Assembly: GCA_913775725.1 (NCBI GenBank)
Contig: CAJYNG010000023.1
Coordinates: 62,001-126,000, forward strand
Origin: an uncultured Stenotrophomonas sp.
GTDB lineage: Bacteria; Pseudomonadota; Gammaproteobacteria; Xanthomonadales; Xanthomonadaceae
Reading direction: 5' to 3'
DNA: 64,000 bases
How positions within the stretch are numbered: position 1 is the first letter of the stretch; every line of letters starts with the position of its first letter. Below the pieces are notes generated by a model. The model was not told the DNA's origin, did not search any database, and saw only the letters and a list, made by a program, of their open reading frames with translations. This document shows, one piece after another, positions 52,051 through 60,608 of this stretch. The translations under genes and the position numbers were made by a program.

Positions 52051-52713
52051 TCAGGCCTTCGCCGTGGCGGCGCCGGCCTGGCGCGCGGCCGGGGCCGGGT
52101 TCATCACCCCGGGGCGGCCGTCGAGCGTATCCAGCAGGGCGCTGGCTTCCTGCTCCATTTCCACCACGTAGCCGTGGATGCGGCCCTTGAAGTAGCGATG
52201 GAACATCAACGCCGGGATGGCCACGATCATGCCGGTGGCGGTGCACACCAGCGCCTTGCCGATGCCGCCGGCCAGCTGGTTCACGTCGCCCACGCCGTGG
52301 TCGAGGATGCCCAGGAACATCTGGATCATGCCGATGACCGTGCCCAGCAGGCCCAGCAGCGGGCCGGCCGAGGCAATGGTGCCCAGCGCGTTCAGGAAGC
52401 GCTCCATGCGGTGCACCAGGTGGCGGCCGGTGTCTTCGATGCGTTCGCGGATCTGGTCGCGCGGGCGGTTGCGCGCTTCCAGTGCGGCGGCCAGCAGCGC
52501 GCCCAGCGGCGAGTTGGTACGCAGGGTCTGCAGGTGTGCCGGATCGAGCTTGCCGCGCGCGGCCCAGTTGCGCACTTCCTGGCCGAGGCCGGGCGGCAGC
52601 ACTTCAGTTCGCCGCAGGGACCAGAAACGCTCCAGGATGATCGCCAAAGCCAGTACGCCCAACAGCAGCAGCGGCACCATCGGCCAGCCACCGGCCTTGA
52701 CCAGTTCCCACAC
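52051..52713 (-). CDS. exbB: ExbB/TolQ/MotA-family proton channel protein
   Basis: 220-residue membrane protein with three helices: MWELVKAGGWPMVPLLLLGV at the N-terminus, and two in the C-terminal half around GTIASAGPLLGLLGTVIGMI and KALVCTATGMIVAIPALMFHR. The long cytoplasmic loop between helix 1 and 2 carries the basic stretch EARNRPRDQIRERIED. Partner of ExbD, from which it is separated by three bases; the comEC stop lies three bases upstream. Confidence 0.94.
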   Translation of the reverse strand: MWELVKAGGWPMVPLLLLGVLALAIILERFWSLRRTEVLPPGLGQEVRNWAARGKLDPAHLQTLRTNSPLGALLAAALEARNRPRDQIRERIEDTGRHLVHRMERFLNALGTIASAGPLLGLLGTVIGMIQMFLGILDHGVGDVNQLAGGIGKALVCTATGMIVAIPALMFHRYFKGRIHGYVVEMEQEASALLDTLDGRPGVMNPAPAARQAGAATAKA

Positions 52714-52716
52714 GTT

Positions 52717-55116
52717 TCAACCCTCCGGCCCAATGGCCGCTTGTTCGATCGGCGATAGGATAGCAGCCGACCGCGCCCGCCCAGCGGCATCCCACCACCG
52801 GGATGCGTGGATACGCTGTTCACGCAGCTGCAGCCCTTGTGCACCAAGCCATACGCGGATCGCCCCGGAGTCGGCGGTGGCCAGCACTTCCGCCCCCTGC
52901 GCCTGCCAGCGCTGGACCACGTCCTGGCGTGGATGGCCGAAGCGGTTGCGGTGCCCGGCCGAGACCACCGCCAACCGTGGCGCCACGGCGGCCACCCACG
53001 GCGCGCTGGAGCTGCCACCGCTGCCATGATGCGGCACCAGCACCACATCCGCCTTCAATGCCGCCGGAGACGCCTGCAACAGCGCCTGCTCGGCCGGGCG
53101 GCCGATGTCGCCCGGCAGCAGGACCACGCCATAAGGGCTGGCGACGCGCAGCACGCAACTGTCTTCATTCTCGGCCTGCCGGCTACCCGGTGCCGGGTGC
53201 AGCACCTGGAAGTCGACACCATCCCACTGCCAGCGCATGCCCTGCTGGCACGGCCGGGCCCCGGCGATGGCGCTGCCGGGCGGCGCCATCAGCTGCAGCC
53301 CAGGCAATTGCCGGCGCAGGCTCGGCAGGCTGCCGGTGTGGTCCAGATGGTCATGGCTGAGCATCGCCTGCTGCGGCGGCCCCTGCCCCAGCGCACGCAA
53401 CACCGGCACCAGGATCCGCTCATTGCCATCGCCTCCGGTCGGCGGCCCCACGTCGTACCAGAGTGCGTGCCGCGCCGTGCGCAGCAACACCGCGGTGCCC
53501 TGGCCGACATCGTGTACCAGCAGCTCCAGTTCCCCCTCGGCCGGTGCATGCCGGGCGGGCCACAACAGCGGCAGGCACAGCAGCAGGCCCGCCAAGCCAC
53601 CGCCGGCGCCGCGTGGCAGCAGCCACCAGAACACCCCCAGCAACGCTGCCGGCACTGCCCAGCGCGGCGCCTCGGCCAGCCACCACATCGCCCGCGGGTG
53701 CAGCGCCAGTGGCTGCAGGGCCTGCCAGCTGAGCTCGAACAGCCAGGCAGCGGCACGCCAGGCCCAACGCCCGGCGCCGTCATGCAGCGCGTGCAGGCCG
53801 GTACCCAGCAGCGACAACGGCACCACCAGCAGCGTCCACCACGGGATGATCGGCAGATTGACCAGCGGCCCCAGGCGCGCGGTGCCGCCGAACAGGGCCA
53901 CGCACAGCGGCAACAGGCCGAGGCTGGCCACGCCTTGGGCAGCCAGGAAGCCGCGCAGGCCGCCGCCGACGCCCTCCGGCCCGGTTCGCGGCAGGCACCA
54001 CAGCAGCCACAGCACGCCGCCAAAGCTGAGCCAGAATCCGGCCGACAACACCGATAGCGGCGCCGGCAGCAGCATCACCATTGCGGCCAGGGCCAGCCCC
54101 TGCCCCGCACCCACCGGGCGACGTCCGGCACGGGCCAGTGCCACCAGCCCGATCATCAACGCCGCGCGCACCGTCGGCAGCGCGCCGCCGGCCGCCACGG
54201 CATAGGCGGCTGCGGCCAGCGCCGCGCCCCATGCCGCCGCCTGCGGCCGTGGCCAGTACCGTCCCAGCAGCGGACACAGCCACCACGACACGCGGCACAG
54301 CAGTACGCCGAAGCCAGCCACCACGCCCACGTGAAACCCGGAAATCGCGACCAGATGGGTCAGGCCCAGCGCGCGCAGGTGCTCCCAGTCGGCATCGGAC
54401 AGTCCGCGGGTATCGCCCAGTGCCAAAGCCTGCACGAACCGCGCGGCAGGATGTGCCACCTGCGTGGCGACGGCGTCACTGCTGCGCTCGCGCCAGGCCG
54501 GCAGGCCCTGTGCGGGCACGCGCTCATGCGCAGCGCCCGGGTCGCGCACCGTGCCATTGCCGGAAATACCGCGCAGCAATGCATGGCGTTCGCCATCGAA
54601 GCCACCGGGATTGATCCGCGAGCGTGGCGCACGCACGCGCAACGACAACTGCCAATGCGACCCCGCACGAACCGCATGGCGTCCGCCCTCGGCCTCGTGC
54701 GCTGACGATCTGCGCCACGGGTCGTTCCAGGTGATCTGCAGGCGCTTGCCACGCAACGCTGGCAACGTATCGGCCTCATCCACGTGCAACACGAAGCGCG
54801 TGTAGCCGGGCCCGCTCTGTGGAAGATCAGCCACCCGCCCACGCACCTGCACATCCTGCGGCGGCGTGCCGGGTGGTAGCTGGCTGTACAGGGCCCACTG
54901 CCCGTGCAATGTTGCCCATGCCAGGCCGAGCAGGATTGCGGCCCAGGTGCGGCCGCGCCAGCGCAGCAGCCAGCCCGCGCCGCCGGCAACCGCCATTGGC
55001 ACGCTCAGCCACAGCGGCAGCAGCACCGGCATCTGCACGCAGGCCAGCGCGCCCAGCACCAGACCGGCGGCGCAGCCGGGGCCAAACAGCGCCGGTGCGG
55101 AACGTTCGGAAACCAT
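52717..55116 (-). CDS. comEC: DNA uptake channel protein ComEC/Rec2
   Basis: 799-residue inner-membrane protein carrying transforming single-stranded DNA into the cytoplasm. Three parts: a DUF4131 N-terminal region with two hydrophobic stretches and an OB-like segment (about 1-220), the Competence domain with eight or more helices (about 225-500, containing THLVAISGFHVGVVAGFG), and a C-terminal MBL-fold nuclease-like domain with HDVGQGTAVLLRT and the metal motif SHDHLDHTGS near residue 587. All parts are present, so natural competence is possible. It leads the putative ten-gene series running to pgsA. Confidence 0.95.
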   Translation of the reverse strand: MVSERSAPALFGPGCAAGLVLGALACVQMPVLLPLWLSVPMAVAGGAGWLLRWRGRTWAAILLGLAWATLHGQWALYSQLPPGTPPQDVQVRGRVADLPQSGPGYTRFVLHVDEADTLPALRGKRLQITWNDPWRRSSAHEAEGGRHAVRAGSHWQLSLRVRAPRSRINPGGFDGERHALLRGISGNGTVRDPGAAHERVPAQGLPAWRERSSDAVATQVAHPAARFVQALALGDTRGLSDADWEHLRALGLTHLVAISGFHVGVVAGFGVLLCRVSWWLCPLLGRYWPRPQAAAWGAALAAAAYAVAAGGALPTVRAALMIGLVALARAGRRPVGAGQGLALAAMVMLLPAPLSVLSAGFWLSFGGVLWLLWCLPRTGPEGVGGGLRGFLAAQGVASLGLLPLCVALFGGTARLGPLVNLPIIPWWTLLVVPLSLLGTGLHALHDGAGRWAWRAAAWLFELSWQALQPLALHPRAMWWLAEAPRWAVPAALLGVFWWLLPRGAGGGLAGLLLCLPLLWPARHAPAEGELELLVHDVGQGTAVLLRTARHALWYDVGPPTGGDGNERILVPVLRALGQGPPQQAMLSHDHLDHTGSLPSLRRQLPGLQLMAPPGSAIAGARPCQQGMRWQWDGVDFQVLHPAPGSRQAENEDSCVLRVASPYGVVLLPGDIGRPAEQALLQASPAALKADVVLVPHHGSGGSSSAPWVAAVAPRLAVVSAGHRNRFGHPRQDVVQRWQAQGAEVLATADSGAIRVWLGAQGLQLREQRIHASRWWDAAGRARSAAILSPIEQAAIGPEG

Positions 55117-55175
55117 TCCACCAGCCTGCCGCCAGGCATAACAGGCTGCCTATCGGGGTTTTCCCCGTGTGACTG

Positions 55176-56519
55176 TCAGCGCCGGACGGTGCCGCGGTGG
55201 AAGTTGACCCTGAAGCTGGCACCGCCGCCGGCGGCCTCGCCCACACTGACCGAGCCGCCGTGGTGCTGCACGATTTCCTTCACCAGATGCAGGCCCAGGC
55301 CACTGCCACTACCCGCCGCGCGGAGGCGATGGAACGGCTCGAAGATCGCTTCACGGTCGCTCACTGGAATACCGGCCCCCTGGTCGCTGACTTCCAGCAG
55401 GCCGCGCGTGTCCAGGCGCACGCAGATGGTGCCGCGCCCGCCGCCGTGGACGATGGCGTTGTGCACCAGGTTGGCGATCACCCGGCCCAGCGCCAGGCTG
55501 TCGCCGTGGATCCACACCGGAGCCTCCGGTGCATCCACTTCGAAGCCATAGCCGGCACCGACCACCAGTGGCGCCAGATCAGCGGCCGCCTCACGCACCA
55601 GCAGCGCCAGGTCCAGCCGCTGCAGCGCACCGACGTTGCGATCGAGCCGCTGCAGATCCAGCAGGTGCTCGGCGACGTTGCCCAGCCGCGCAACGTCGGT
55701 CAGCAGCTGCGACTTGAGCTCTCCCTGCGGCAGCTGCGACAGGCGCGCCTGCACCACCGCGATCGGCACCCGCAGTTCGTGCGCGGCGTCGGCAAGGAAC
55801 TTGTCACGCGCCGCATAGCCCTGCTGCACCTTGTCGATGGCATCGTTGAAGGCTTCCACCAGCGGCGCAACCTCGGTCGACACCAGCTGTGCATCCAGCC
55901 GCGCACCCGGCTGGCCAATATCCAGCTCCTTGGCCTGCTGTGCGGACCGACGCACGCCACGCATCGCACGGTGGATCACGGTCGGCATGACCAGCAGCGT
56001 GACCACGATCAACGGCAGGAAGAACCACAGGCCGATCAGGCGCAGCACCATCAGCGCGCCATCCAGCAACCCGCCCTTCGGTGCCCCGCCCACCATCACC
56101 GTGATGCGCCGCCCATCTTCGTTGCGGATCATCACCCGCGCCACGTCCAGATAGGGCGGCACCAGTGAACCCAGCTCGGTTGCACCCACTGTCGGCAAGC
56201 GTGCCAGCAACGGTGCGTGGATCGCCGGAATCGTGCCGCGTTCCAGCCACATGCCCTTGTCATCGACCGCCGCGAACCAGAGGTTGCCGCCGGCCCCAGC
56301 GTTGAGCTTTTCCCAGCGCGCCTGGTCCAGCACCAACCTGCCACCTTCGCTGTGCACGGCTTTGGCCACTGCCTCGGCGGTGAACATGTCCATGCCCCAG
56401 GAGTCTTTGTCGCCCCAGGTCAGGATCAGCGCGACCACCGCGAACAACACGGTGAAGGCCTGCGCCAGGAACAACCGCCAGGCCAGGCCAAGCGTGATGG
56501 AGCGGATCGGACGGGCCAT
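55176..56519 (-). CDS. Two-component sensor histidine kinase
   Basis: 447-residue membrane sensor. First helix about 13-35 (LFLAQAFTVLFAVVALILTW), periplasmic sensor of some 120 residues, second helix about 160-182, HAMP-like linker, DHp box DAAHELRVPI with phosphoacceptor His247, then ATPase domain: LVHNAIVHGG (N box), DQGAGIPVSDREAIFEPFHR (G1/F) and GSGLGLHLVKEIVQHHGG (G2). Overall type resembles QseC/ParS/PmrB-like kinases. The response regulator stop is one base away, so both are in one operon. The stimulus is unknown; the divergent MipA-like gene hints at envelope stress or cationic peptides. Confidence 0.93.
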   Translation of the reverse strand: MARPIRSITLGLAWRLFLAQAFTVLFAVVALILTWGDKDSWGMDMFTAEAVAKAVHSEGGRLVLDQARWEKLNAGAGGNLWFAAVDDKGMWLERGTIPAIHAPLLARLPTVGATELGSLVPPYLDVARVMIRNEDGRRITVMVGGAPKGGLLDGALMVLRLIGLWFFLPLIVVTLLVMPTVIHRAMRGVRRSAQQAKELDIGQPGARLDAQLVSTEVAPLVEAFNDAIDKVQQGYAARDKFLADAAHELRVPIAVVQARLSQLPQGELKSQLLTDVARLGNVAEHLLDLQRLDRNVGALQRLDLALLVREAAADLAPLVVGAGYGFEVDAPEAPVWIHGDSLALGRVIANLVHNAIVHGGGRGTICVRLDTRGLLEVSDQGAGIPVSDREAIFEPFHRLRAAGSGSGLGLHLVKEIVQHHGGSVSVGEAAGGGASFRVNFHRGTVRR

Positions 56520-56520
56520 C

Positions 56521-57192
56521 TCAGGCCTCCGCCAGCAGGTAGCCGACGCCTCGGATCACATGGATCTCCACACCGGCCCCGGCCTGCTGCAGCGCCTTGC
56601 GCAGCTTGGAAATGTGCGCATCAAGCGCATTGGACTGGATCTCATCATCAAAACCGTACACCGCAGCCTCCAGTGCGCTGCGGGTGACCGTGCGCCCCTG
56701 GCGCATCGCCAGCGCCTGCAGGACCAGTACCTGCCGGCGTGGCAGCGCCAGCGCCTGGCCCTCCACCTGTGCCTGCAGCGATTCGAAGTCGAATTCCAGC
56801 CGGCCCAGCCGCAGGCTCGGCGTCACCATTGCCGAGGGCCGCCGCGAGACTGCACGGATGCGCGCCATCAGTTCTTCGATCGCCACCGGCTTCACCAGGT
56901 AGTCATCGGCACCGACGTCCAGCCCCTCGACCTTGTCCGACAGCGTGCCCTTGGCGGTCAGCATGATCACCGCCAGATTCGGGCGCAGTGCGCGCGCGGT
57001 GGCGACGAAAGCCACGCCATCGCCATCGGGCAGCTGGCGGTCGAGCAGCATCAGCTGGTGCACCGGCTCGCGCAGCGCGAGCGCGGCTTCGGCCAGGCTG
57101 CCGACCACGTCGGCGACCACGCCCTGCCGCTCCAGGCCCGACTGCAGGGCACGGGACAGATCGGGATCGTCTTCGACCAGGAGGATGCGCAT
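56521..57192 (-). CDS. OmpR-family response regulator
   Basis: 223 residues. Receiver with EDD (7-9), phosphoacceptor Asp51 in LLDRQLPDGDG, Thr79 and Lys101 in LVKPVA; then a winged-helix trans_reg_C domain (about 130-223) with LPRRQVLVLQALAMRQGRTV and SKLRKALQQAG, ending IHVIRGVGYLL. First gene of the two-component operon. Divergent from the MipA-like gene; direct repeats AATGTT-N5-AATGTT (57277-57293) between them fit a binding site for this type of regulator. Confidence 0.95.
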   Translation of the reverse strand: MRILLVEDDPDLSRALQSGLERQGVVADVVGSLAEAALALREPVHQLMLLDRQLPDGDGVAFVATARALRPNLAVIMLTAKGTLSDKVEGLDVGADDYLVKPVAIEELMARIRAVSRRPSAMVTPSLRLGRLEFDFESLQAQVEGQALALPRRQVLVLQALAMRQGRTVTRSALEAAVYGFDDEIQSNALDAHISKLRKALQQAGAGVEIHVIRGVGYLLAEA

Positions 57193-57276
57193 CAGGGGCT
57201 CGGCTACCGGAAACGGTGCCGATCATAGTGCCTGGCGCCGGGTTTGGGCGCCTTCGCGTGCCGATTGCCAAGGCGC

Positions 57277-57293
57277 AATGTTCTGACAATGTT
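57277..57293. promoter_or_regulatory. Direct repeats for the response regulator
   Basis: AATGTT at 57277 and again at 57288, an 11-base period that is characteristic of OmpR/PhoB-type tandem half-sites. Located 45 bases before the MipA-like start. Confidence 0.65.
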
Positions 57294-57337
57294 GTGCCCC
57301 CACCATGCACAGCCATCCCCCGCAAAGTGGCTGATCG

Positions 57338-58105
57338 ATGCCGTCGCTGTCCCCGACCCTGCTGCGCCCGTTGCTGTTCTCCGCTGCCATCGGCCTTCCG
57401 TTGATCGCCCACGCCGCCGACCGGAACACGGGGGTGCAGGCCGGTATCAGTGCCGGCGCGACCTCAGGGGCGTACGCCCACTACGACGTCAAGCCGCTGG
57501 TCGTACCGTCCATTGCCTGGCAGGGCGAGCGCTTCTTTGCCAGCCCGGGCTCGCTGGGCATGTACCTGTACAAGCGCGAGGGCCTGCGCCTGTCGGCGGC
57601 AGTCACGCCCTACACGCTGCGCTTCAAGACCGACGACGTGAACGATCCTCAGCTGCGTCGCCTGCACAGCCGGCAGATGTCCGCCATGGCCGGCATCAAT
57701 GGTGAATACAGCGCCGACTGGGGCATCGTCGAGGCCAGCGTGATGCGCGAGATCACCGGGCACGGAGGTGGCATGGAGTCGCGCCTGCACTACAGCTATC
57801 CGATCCAGGCCGGTCGCTTCACCTGGGTACCCAAGGTCGGCGTGGTGCACTCCAGTGCGCGCCTGCTCGACTACTACTACGGCATTACCGACGAAGAAGC
57901 GCTGCGCTCGGGACTCGCCGCCTACAACCCGGGCAGCGCGACATCACCGAGCCTGCAGATCGCGGTCAGTACGCCCCTGGGCACGAAGTGGCGCGCGACC
58001 GGCGTCGTCGCCAACCAGTGGTTCGGCGATGCCGTAAAGGACAGCCCGATGGCCCGTCGCGGTACGCAGACGTCGGCCTTCATTTCCCTGATGCGCTCGT
58101 TCTGA
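57338..58105 (+). CDS. MipA/OmpV-family outer membrane protein
   Basis: 255-residue beta-barrel. Signal peptide MPSLSPTLLRPLLFSAAIGL through AHAAD; the mature part starts with GVQAGISAGATSGAYAHYDV and ends in the OMP-type terminal Phe (SAFISLMRSF). MipA was first described as an MltA/PBP1B scaffold; in other gammaproteobacteria MipA/OmpV genes are activated by two-component systems sensing antimicrobial peptides or toxic metals. The divergent two-component system here fits that pattern. The ATG at 57338 lies 45 bases after the direct repeats. Confidence 0.9.
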   Translation: MPSLSPTLLRPLLFSAAIGLPLIAHAADRNTGVQAGISAGATSGAYAHYDVKPLVVPSIAWQGERFFASPGSLGMYLYKREGLRLSAAVTPYTLRFKTDDVNDPQLRRLHSRQMSAMAGINGEYSADWGIVEASVMREITGHGGGMESRLHYSYPIQAGRFTWVPKVGVVHSSARLLDYYYGITDEEALRSGLAAYNPGSATSPSLQIAVSTPLGTKWRATGVVANQWFGDAVKDSPMARRGTQTSAFISLMRSF

Positions 58106-58136
58106 TCGAGCGCCCGCAACGGACAAGGACCCCCCC

Positions 58137-58421
58137 ATGGCCTCCGTCTCTCCTGCTGCTGAAGCGCACGCGATCCTGCGTGCCCCGGACCTGGACAGCG
58201 CCGAGCGCGCCTACCTGGGGCTGCTGCCCGACCTGGAACACGTGAACGCGCTGACGCGCCGCGCACTGGGCCTTTCGCGCGCTGCCGATGCAGCGCGCGG
58301 CTATGCGTTGTCGATGACGCTGGTGGGATTGCGCCTGCAGGAACTTGAGATGGGCGAAGCGACCGCAAAGGAACATCGCCAGGCCACTCTGCGCAGCCTG
58401 CGCCAGGCCTTCAGCGCCTGA
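58137..58421 (+). CDS. Small helical hypothetical protein
   Basis: 94 residues, not recognised. Predominantly helical: AEAHAILRAPDLDSAERAYL, then ALTRRALGLSRAADAARGYA, LSMTLVGLRLQELEMGEATA. No signal peptide or cysteine. GGAC stands about 8 bases before the ATG. It follows the MipA-like gene by 31 bases on the same strand and may be cotranscribed; it is convergent with the tiny membrane protein. Confidence 0.7.
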   Translation: MASVSPAAEAHAILRAPDLDSAERAYLGLLPDLEHVNALTRRALGLSRAADAARGYALSMTLVGLRLQELEMGEATAKEHRQATLRSLRQAFSA

Positions 58422-58466
58422 GCGCAGGCCAGCAACGCTGCCGGTGCTGCGGAGCAGCGGGAAGAC

Positions 58467-58595
58467 TCAGCGGAACGTGGTCCACGCCAGCAGGGCCACC
58501 CAGATCACCGCCTTGAAGGTCCCCTCCAGCATGTTGCCGCCGAACAGCAGCTCGAGGATGGGATTGGGCCGGGAAACCGGAACATGCTCGCTCAT
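58467..58595 (-). CDS. Tiny single-helix membrane protein (42 residues)
   Basis: Very short gene, easy to miss. It reads MSEHVPVSRPNPILELLFGG, a small polar head, then NMLEGTFKAVIWVALLAWTT and FR at the end, a single transmembrane helix. AGGA lies about 11 bases before the ATG and the codons are strongly GC-biased at third positions, like neighbours. The region between its promoter side and the thioredoxin-like gene is short. No family recognised; small one-helix proteins often modulate larger membrane complexes. Confidence 0.65.
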   Translation of the reverse strand: MSEHVPVSRPNPILELLFGGNMLEGTFKAVIWVALLAWTTFR

Positions 58596-58757
58596 CGGTG
58601 TTTGATCCTGGTGGTGGTTGCGGGGTGCGCGTGCCTGACCGCGCAGGCACCACTCTAGTACAGGCGGCGCCCCTGCGGACGTGCGGGCAACATCGCCTTA
58701 ACAACCCACGCGCCCGTTCGGGTATGTTCGGTCCAACGCTGTGTTCAAGGATGATCG

Positions 58758-59327
58758 ATGCTCAAGCGCGTCCTGTTCCCCGTTGTCGCCCTGCTGCTGT
58801 CCGCGCTGATCGTTGCGCTGGGATGGCAGAACCACCAGCTCCGGCAGATCAACGAGCAGATGGCTGCCCAACTGCAGAACATGCGGCTGGAAGCACATGG
58901 TCTCGGCCTGGGCAGCCGCCCGGATGCATTGGCGCTGCGCACGACCCAGCACACCCACGTCGATATCGGCGGCGCGCGCGACGCACCTCAGATCCTGTAC
59001 TTCTTTTCCACTACCTGCCGCTACTGCCTGGCCTCGATGCCGCAGCTGCAACAGATCGCAGCAGCGCGCGGCCGCAGTGAACTGATCGGTGTGGGACTGC
59101 CTCCTTACAACCAACTGGCCGACTACGCCGGACAGCATGCATTGCAGTTCCCGATCGCCATCGACAGCGAGGGCGATGCGTCCAATCGCTACCGCGCCAC
59201 GGTCACGCCGATGCTGATGGTGCTGGCCACCGATGGCAGCGTGATCTACAAGCATGTGGGCCAGCTTGATGAGCAGGTGGTGCGCGCCGCCATGAACTCG
59301 CTGACGCCAGCCCCCGCACTGCCCTGA
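58758..59327 (+). CDS. Membrane-anchored thioredoxin-like (TlpA/MauD-type) protein
   Basis: 189 residues. N-terminal anchor VLFPVVALLLSALIVALGW (about 5-23), a helical stalk, then a thioredoxin-fold domain in the periplasm with active cysteines Cys87-x2-Cys90 in FSTTCRYCLASMPQL and the cis-Pro151 in TVTPMLMV. The dipeptide Arg-Tyr between cysteines is not that of DsbA or TlpA, so the redox role is uncertain. It precedes, by 111 bases, a gene for a 62-residue exported peptide with four cysteines, the probable substrate. Confidence 0.88.
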   Translation: MLKRVLFPVVALLLSALIVALGWQNHQLRQINEQMAAQLQNMRLEAHGLGLGSRPDALALRTTQHTHVDIGGARDAPQILYFFSTTCRYCLASMPQLQQIAAARGRSELIGVGLPPYNQLADYAGQHALQFPIAIDSEGDASNRYRATVTPMLMVLATDGSVIYKHVGQLDEQVVRAAMNSLTPAPALP

Positions 59328-59438
59328 TGCCGCGCGCCGCATGGGCGCGCGCGTCATCGTTCACCGCATACGCGCCACAACCGGCACTCCGGTGCCTTCG
59401 GCAACTGCAACACCACTACGCCAACCAAGGAGATACAC

Positions 59439-59627
59439 ATGATCGGAAAGAAGGTGCTTTCGTCCGTCGCCGGTATCGTCGTTGTTGCGGCCATGGCCTT
59501 CGGTGCCAGCCAGGCCTTCGCCGTCGCCCCCAAGACCGGCTATGCGCCCGGTTGCGAGCCGCACCCGAGCTGCCCGTTCGGCAACTCGGGCAAGCCTGGC
59601 CAGGTGCTGTGCTGTGATCCGCTGTAA
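59439..59627 (+). CDS. Exported cysteine-rich peptide
   Basis: 62 residues. Signal peptide MIGKKVLSSVAGIVVVAAMA through FGASQAFA (1-28); mature 34 residues with Cys39, Cys45, Cys58 and Cys59, and Pro/Gly-rich spacing (PGCEPHPSCPFGNSGKPGQV, then LCC at the end). Strong ribosome site AAGGAG 6 bases before ATG. Not a recognised bacteriocin family. The neighbouring thioredoxin-like protein suggests disulfide-dependent maturation. Adjacent C-C at the end could bind a metal or form a vicinal disulfide. Confidence 0.8.
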   Translation: MIGKKVLSSVAGIVVVAAMAFGASQAFAVAPKTGYAPGCEPHPSCPFGNSGKPGQVLCCDPL

Positions 59628-59886
59628 TCGAAGCCGCGCCGCAGGTCGGCCCCGCTGATCTGCTGCAGGTGCCGCAGCGCTGAGCCAGCCCTGCGGCGAT
59701 GATCGGTGCCCACCCGCACACTGGGCACCGCGCCGGGCCGCCTCCAGGGGCGGCCCGGCACTTCCGGCCCCCGATTCATCCTTTCCCGGGCGCCTTGGCG
59801 CGCGCTTTACCGGCTTTCGTCGCATACCGGTTTCACACCGCAGGGGGCAGTGCCACGCTGGACTCCCTTCTCCGGAGCACCGTGCC

Positions 59887-60219
59887 ATGCCGATGCTTGC
59901 CCTGCTGCTGTTGTGCGCCGGCCTGTTCGGCCGCGATACCGACGCCGGGGATGCTTCCCTGCGCAGCCAGATCCTGCAGGCCGACGCAGGGCAGGCAGAA
60001 ACATCATCGATGCCGGATCGGAAAGCGGACCCGGCAACCCTGCAGCTGTATCGCCTGCGCCAGGATCGCGTATTGCGCGTGGGCAACCAGCCGCTGCAGG
60101 CCGACGCCCCACAGCAGCACGCCGGCTCGGCGCGATTCGCGCAGGTCTGGGAACGCGTGGACGGGCACTGGCGGCTGCAGCGCATGATCAGCATCGACGA
60201 ATGGGTGGCCCAACGCTGA
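59887..60219 (+). CDS. Small exported protein, possibly a truncated NTF2-like (DUF4440) domain
   Basis: 110 residues. A short hydrophobic head MPMLALLLLCAGLFG may be a signal peptide. The C-terminal half SARFAQVWERVDGHWRLQRM, ISIDEW resembles the last strands of DUF4440 proteins (a W-x-x-x-D-G-x-W-x-L pattern), while the helices that usually precede are missing or short, so it could be a decayed or minimal member. Start at 59887 is the first suitable ATG; no strong ribosome site. Ends before the terminator of the tRNA-Val pair on the other strand. Confidence 0.62.
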   Translation: MPMLALLLLCAGLFGRDTDAGDASLRSQILQADAGQAETSSMPDRKADPATLQLYRLRQDRVLRVGNQPLQADAPQQHAGSARFAQVWERVDGHWRLQRMISIDEWVAQR

Positions 60220-60247
60220 CCGCGGGTTGCAGCCCACCGGCGCAAAC

Positions 60248-60275
60248 GAAAAAAGCCGGCCCAGGGCCGGCTTCC
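60248..60275 (-). terminator. Terminator of tRNA-Val copy 1
   Basis: Minus strand AAGCCGGCCCTGGGCCGGCTT followed by TTTTCG; a stem of eight to nine bp with a T run. Confidence 0.85.
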
Positions 60276-60315
60276 ATCGTGATCCACCGCTGCACCGGCA
60301 ATGCCGGGAGCCAGG

Positions 60316-60390
60316 TGGTGGGCGGTACAGGGTTCGAACCTGTGACCCCTACCATGTCAAGGTAGTGCTCTACCGCTGAGCTAACCGCCC
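60316..60390 (-). tRNA. tRNA-Val(GAC), copy 1
   Basis: 75 nt with CCA. Acceptor GGGCGGT / ACCGCCC, anticodon GAC in CTTGACATG, T-loop GGTTCGAACCC. Identical to copy 2 just upstream. Confidence 0.97.
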
Positions 60391-60427
60391 ATCTTGTTCT
60401 TGCCGCCCGAAAGCTGGCCTTGCTACG

Positions 60428-60457
60428 TAAAAACCCGGCGCCAGGGCCGGGCTTTGC
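60428..60457 (-). terminator. Hairpin between the two tRNA-Val genes
   Basis: Minus strand AGCCCGGCCCTGGCGCCGGGTTTTTACG. It may partially terminate after copy 2 or serve as a processing element. Confidence 0.7.
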
Positions 60458-60488
60458 AGTTCACGACAGCCCCCTTCCGGAGACTTCG

Positions 60489-60563
60489 TGGTGGGCGGTA
60501 CAGGGTTCGAACCTGTGACCCCTACCATGTCAAGGTAGTGCTCTACCGCTGAGCTAACCGCCC
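60489..60563 (-). tRNA. tRNA-Val(GAC), copy 2
   Basis: 75 nt, identical to copy 1. Promoter at 60609-60637. Confidence 0.97.
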
Positions 60564-60608
60564 GTTTTTGCTTCTGAACGTCCGCGATTGCGTCGGTGCA
60601 GGCCGCGT

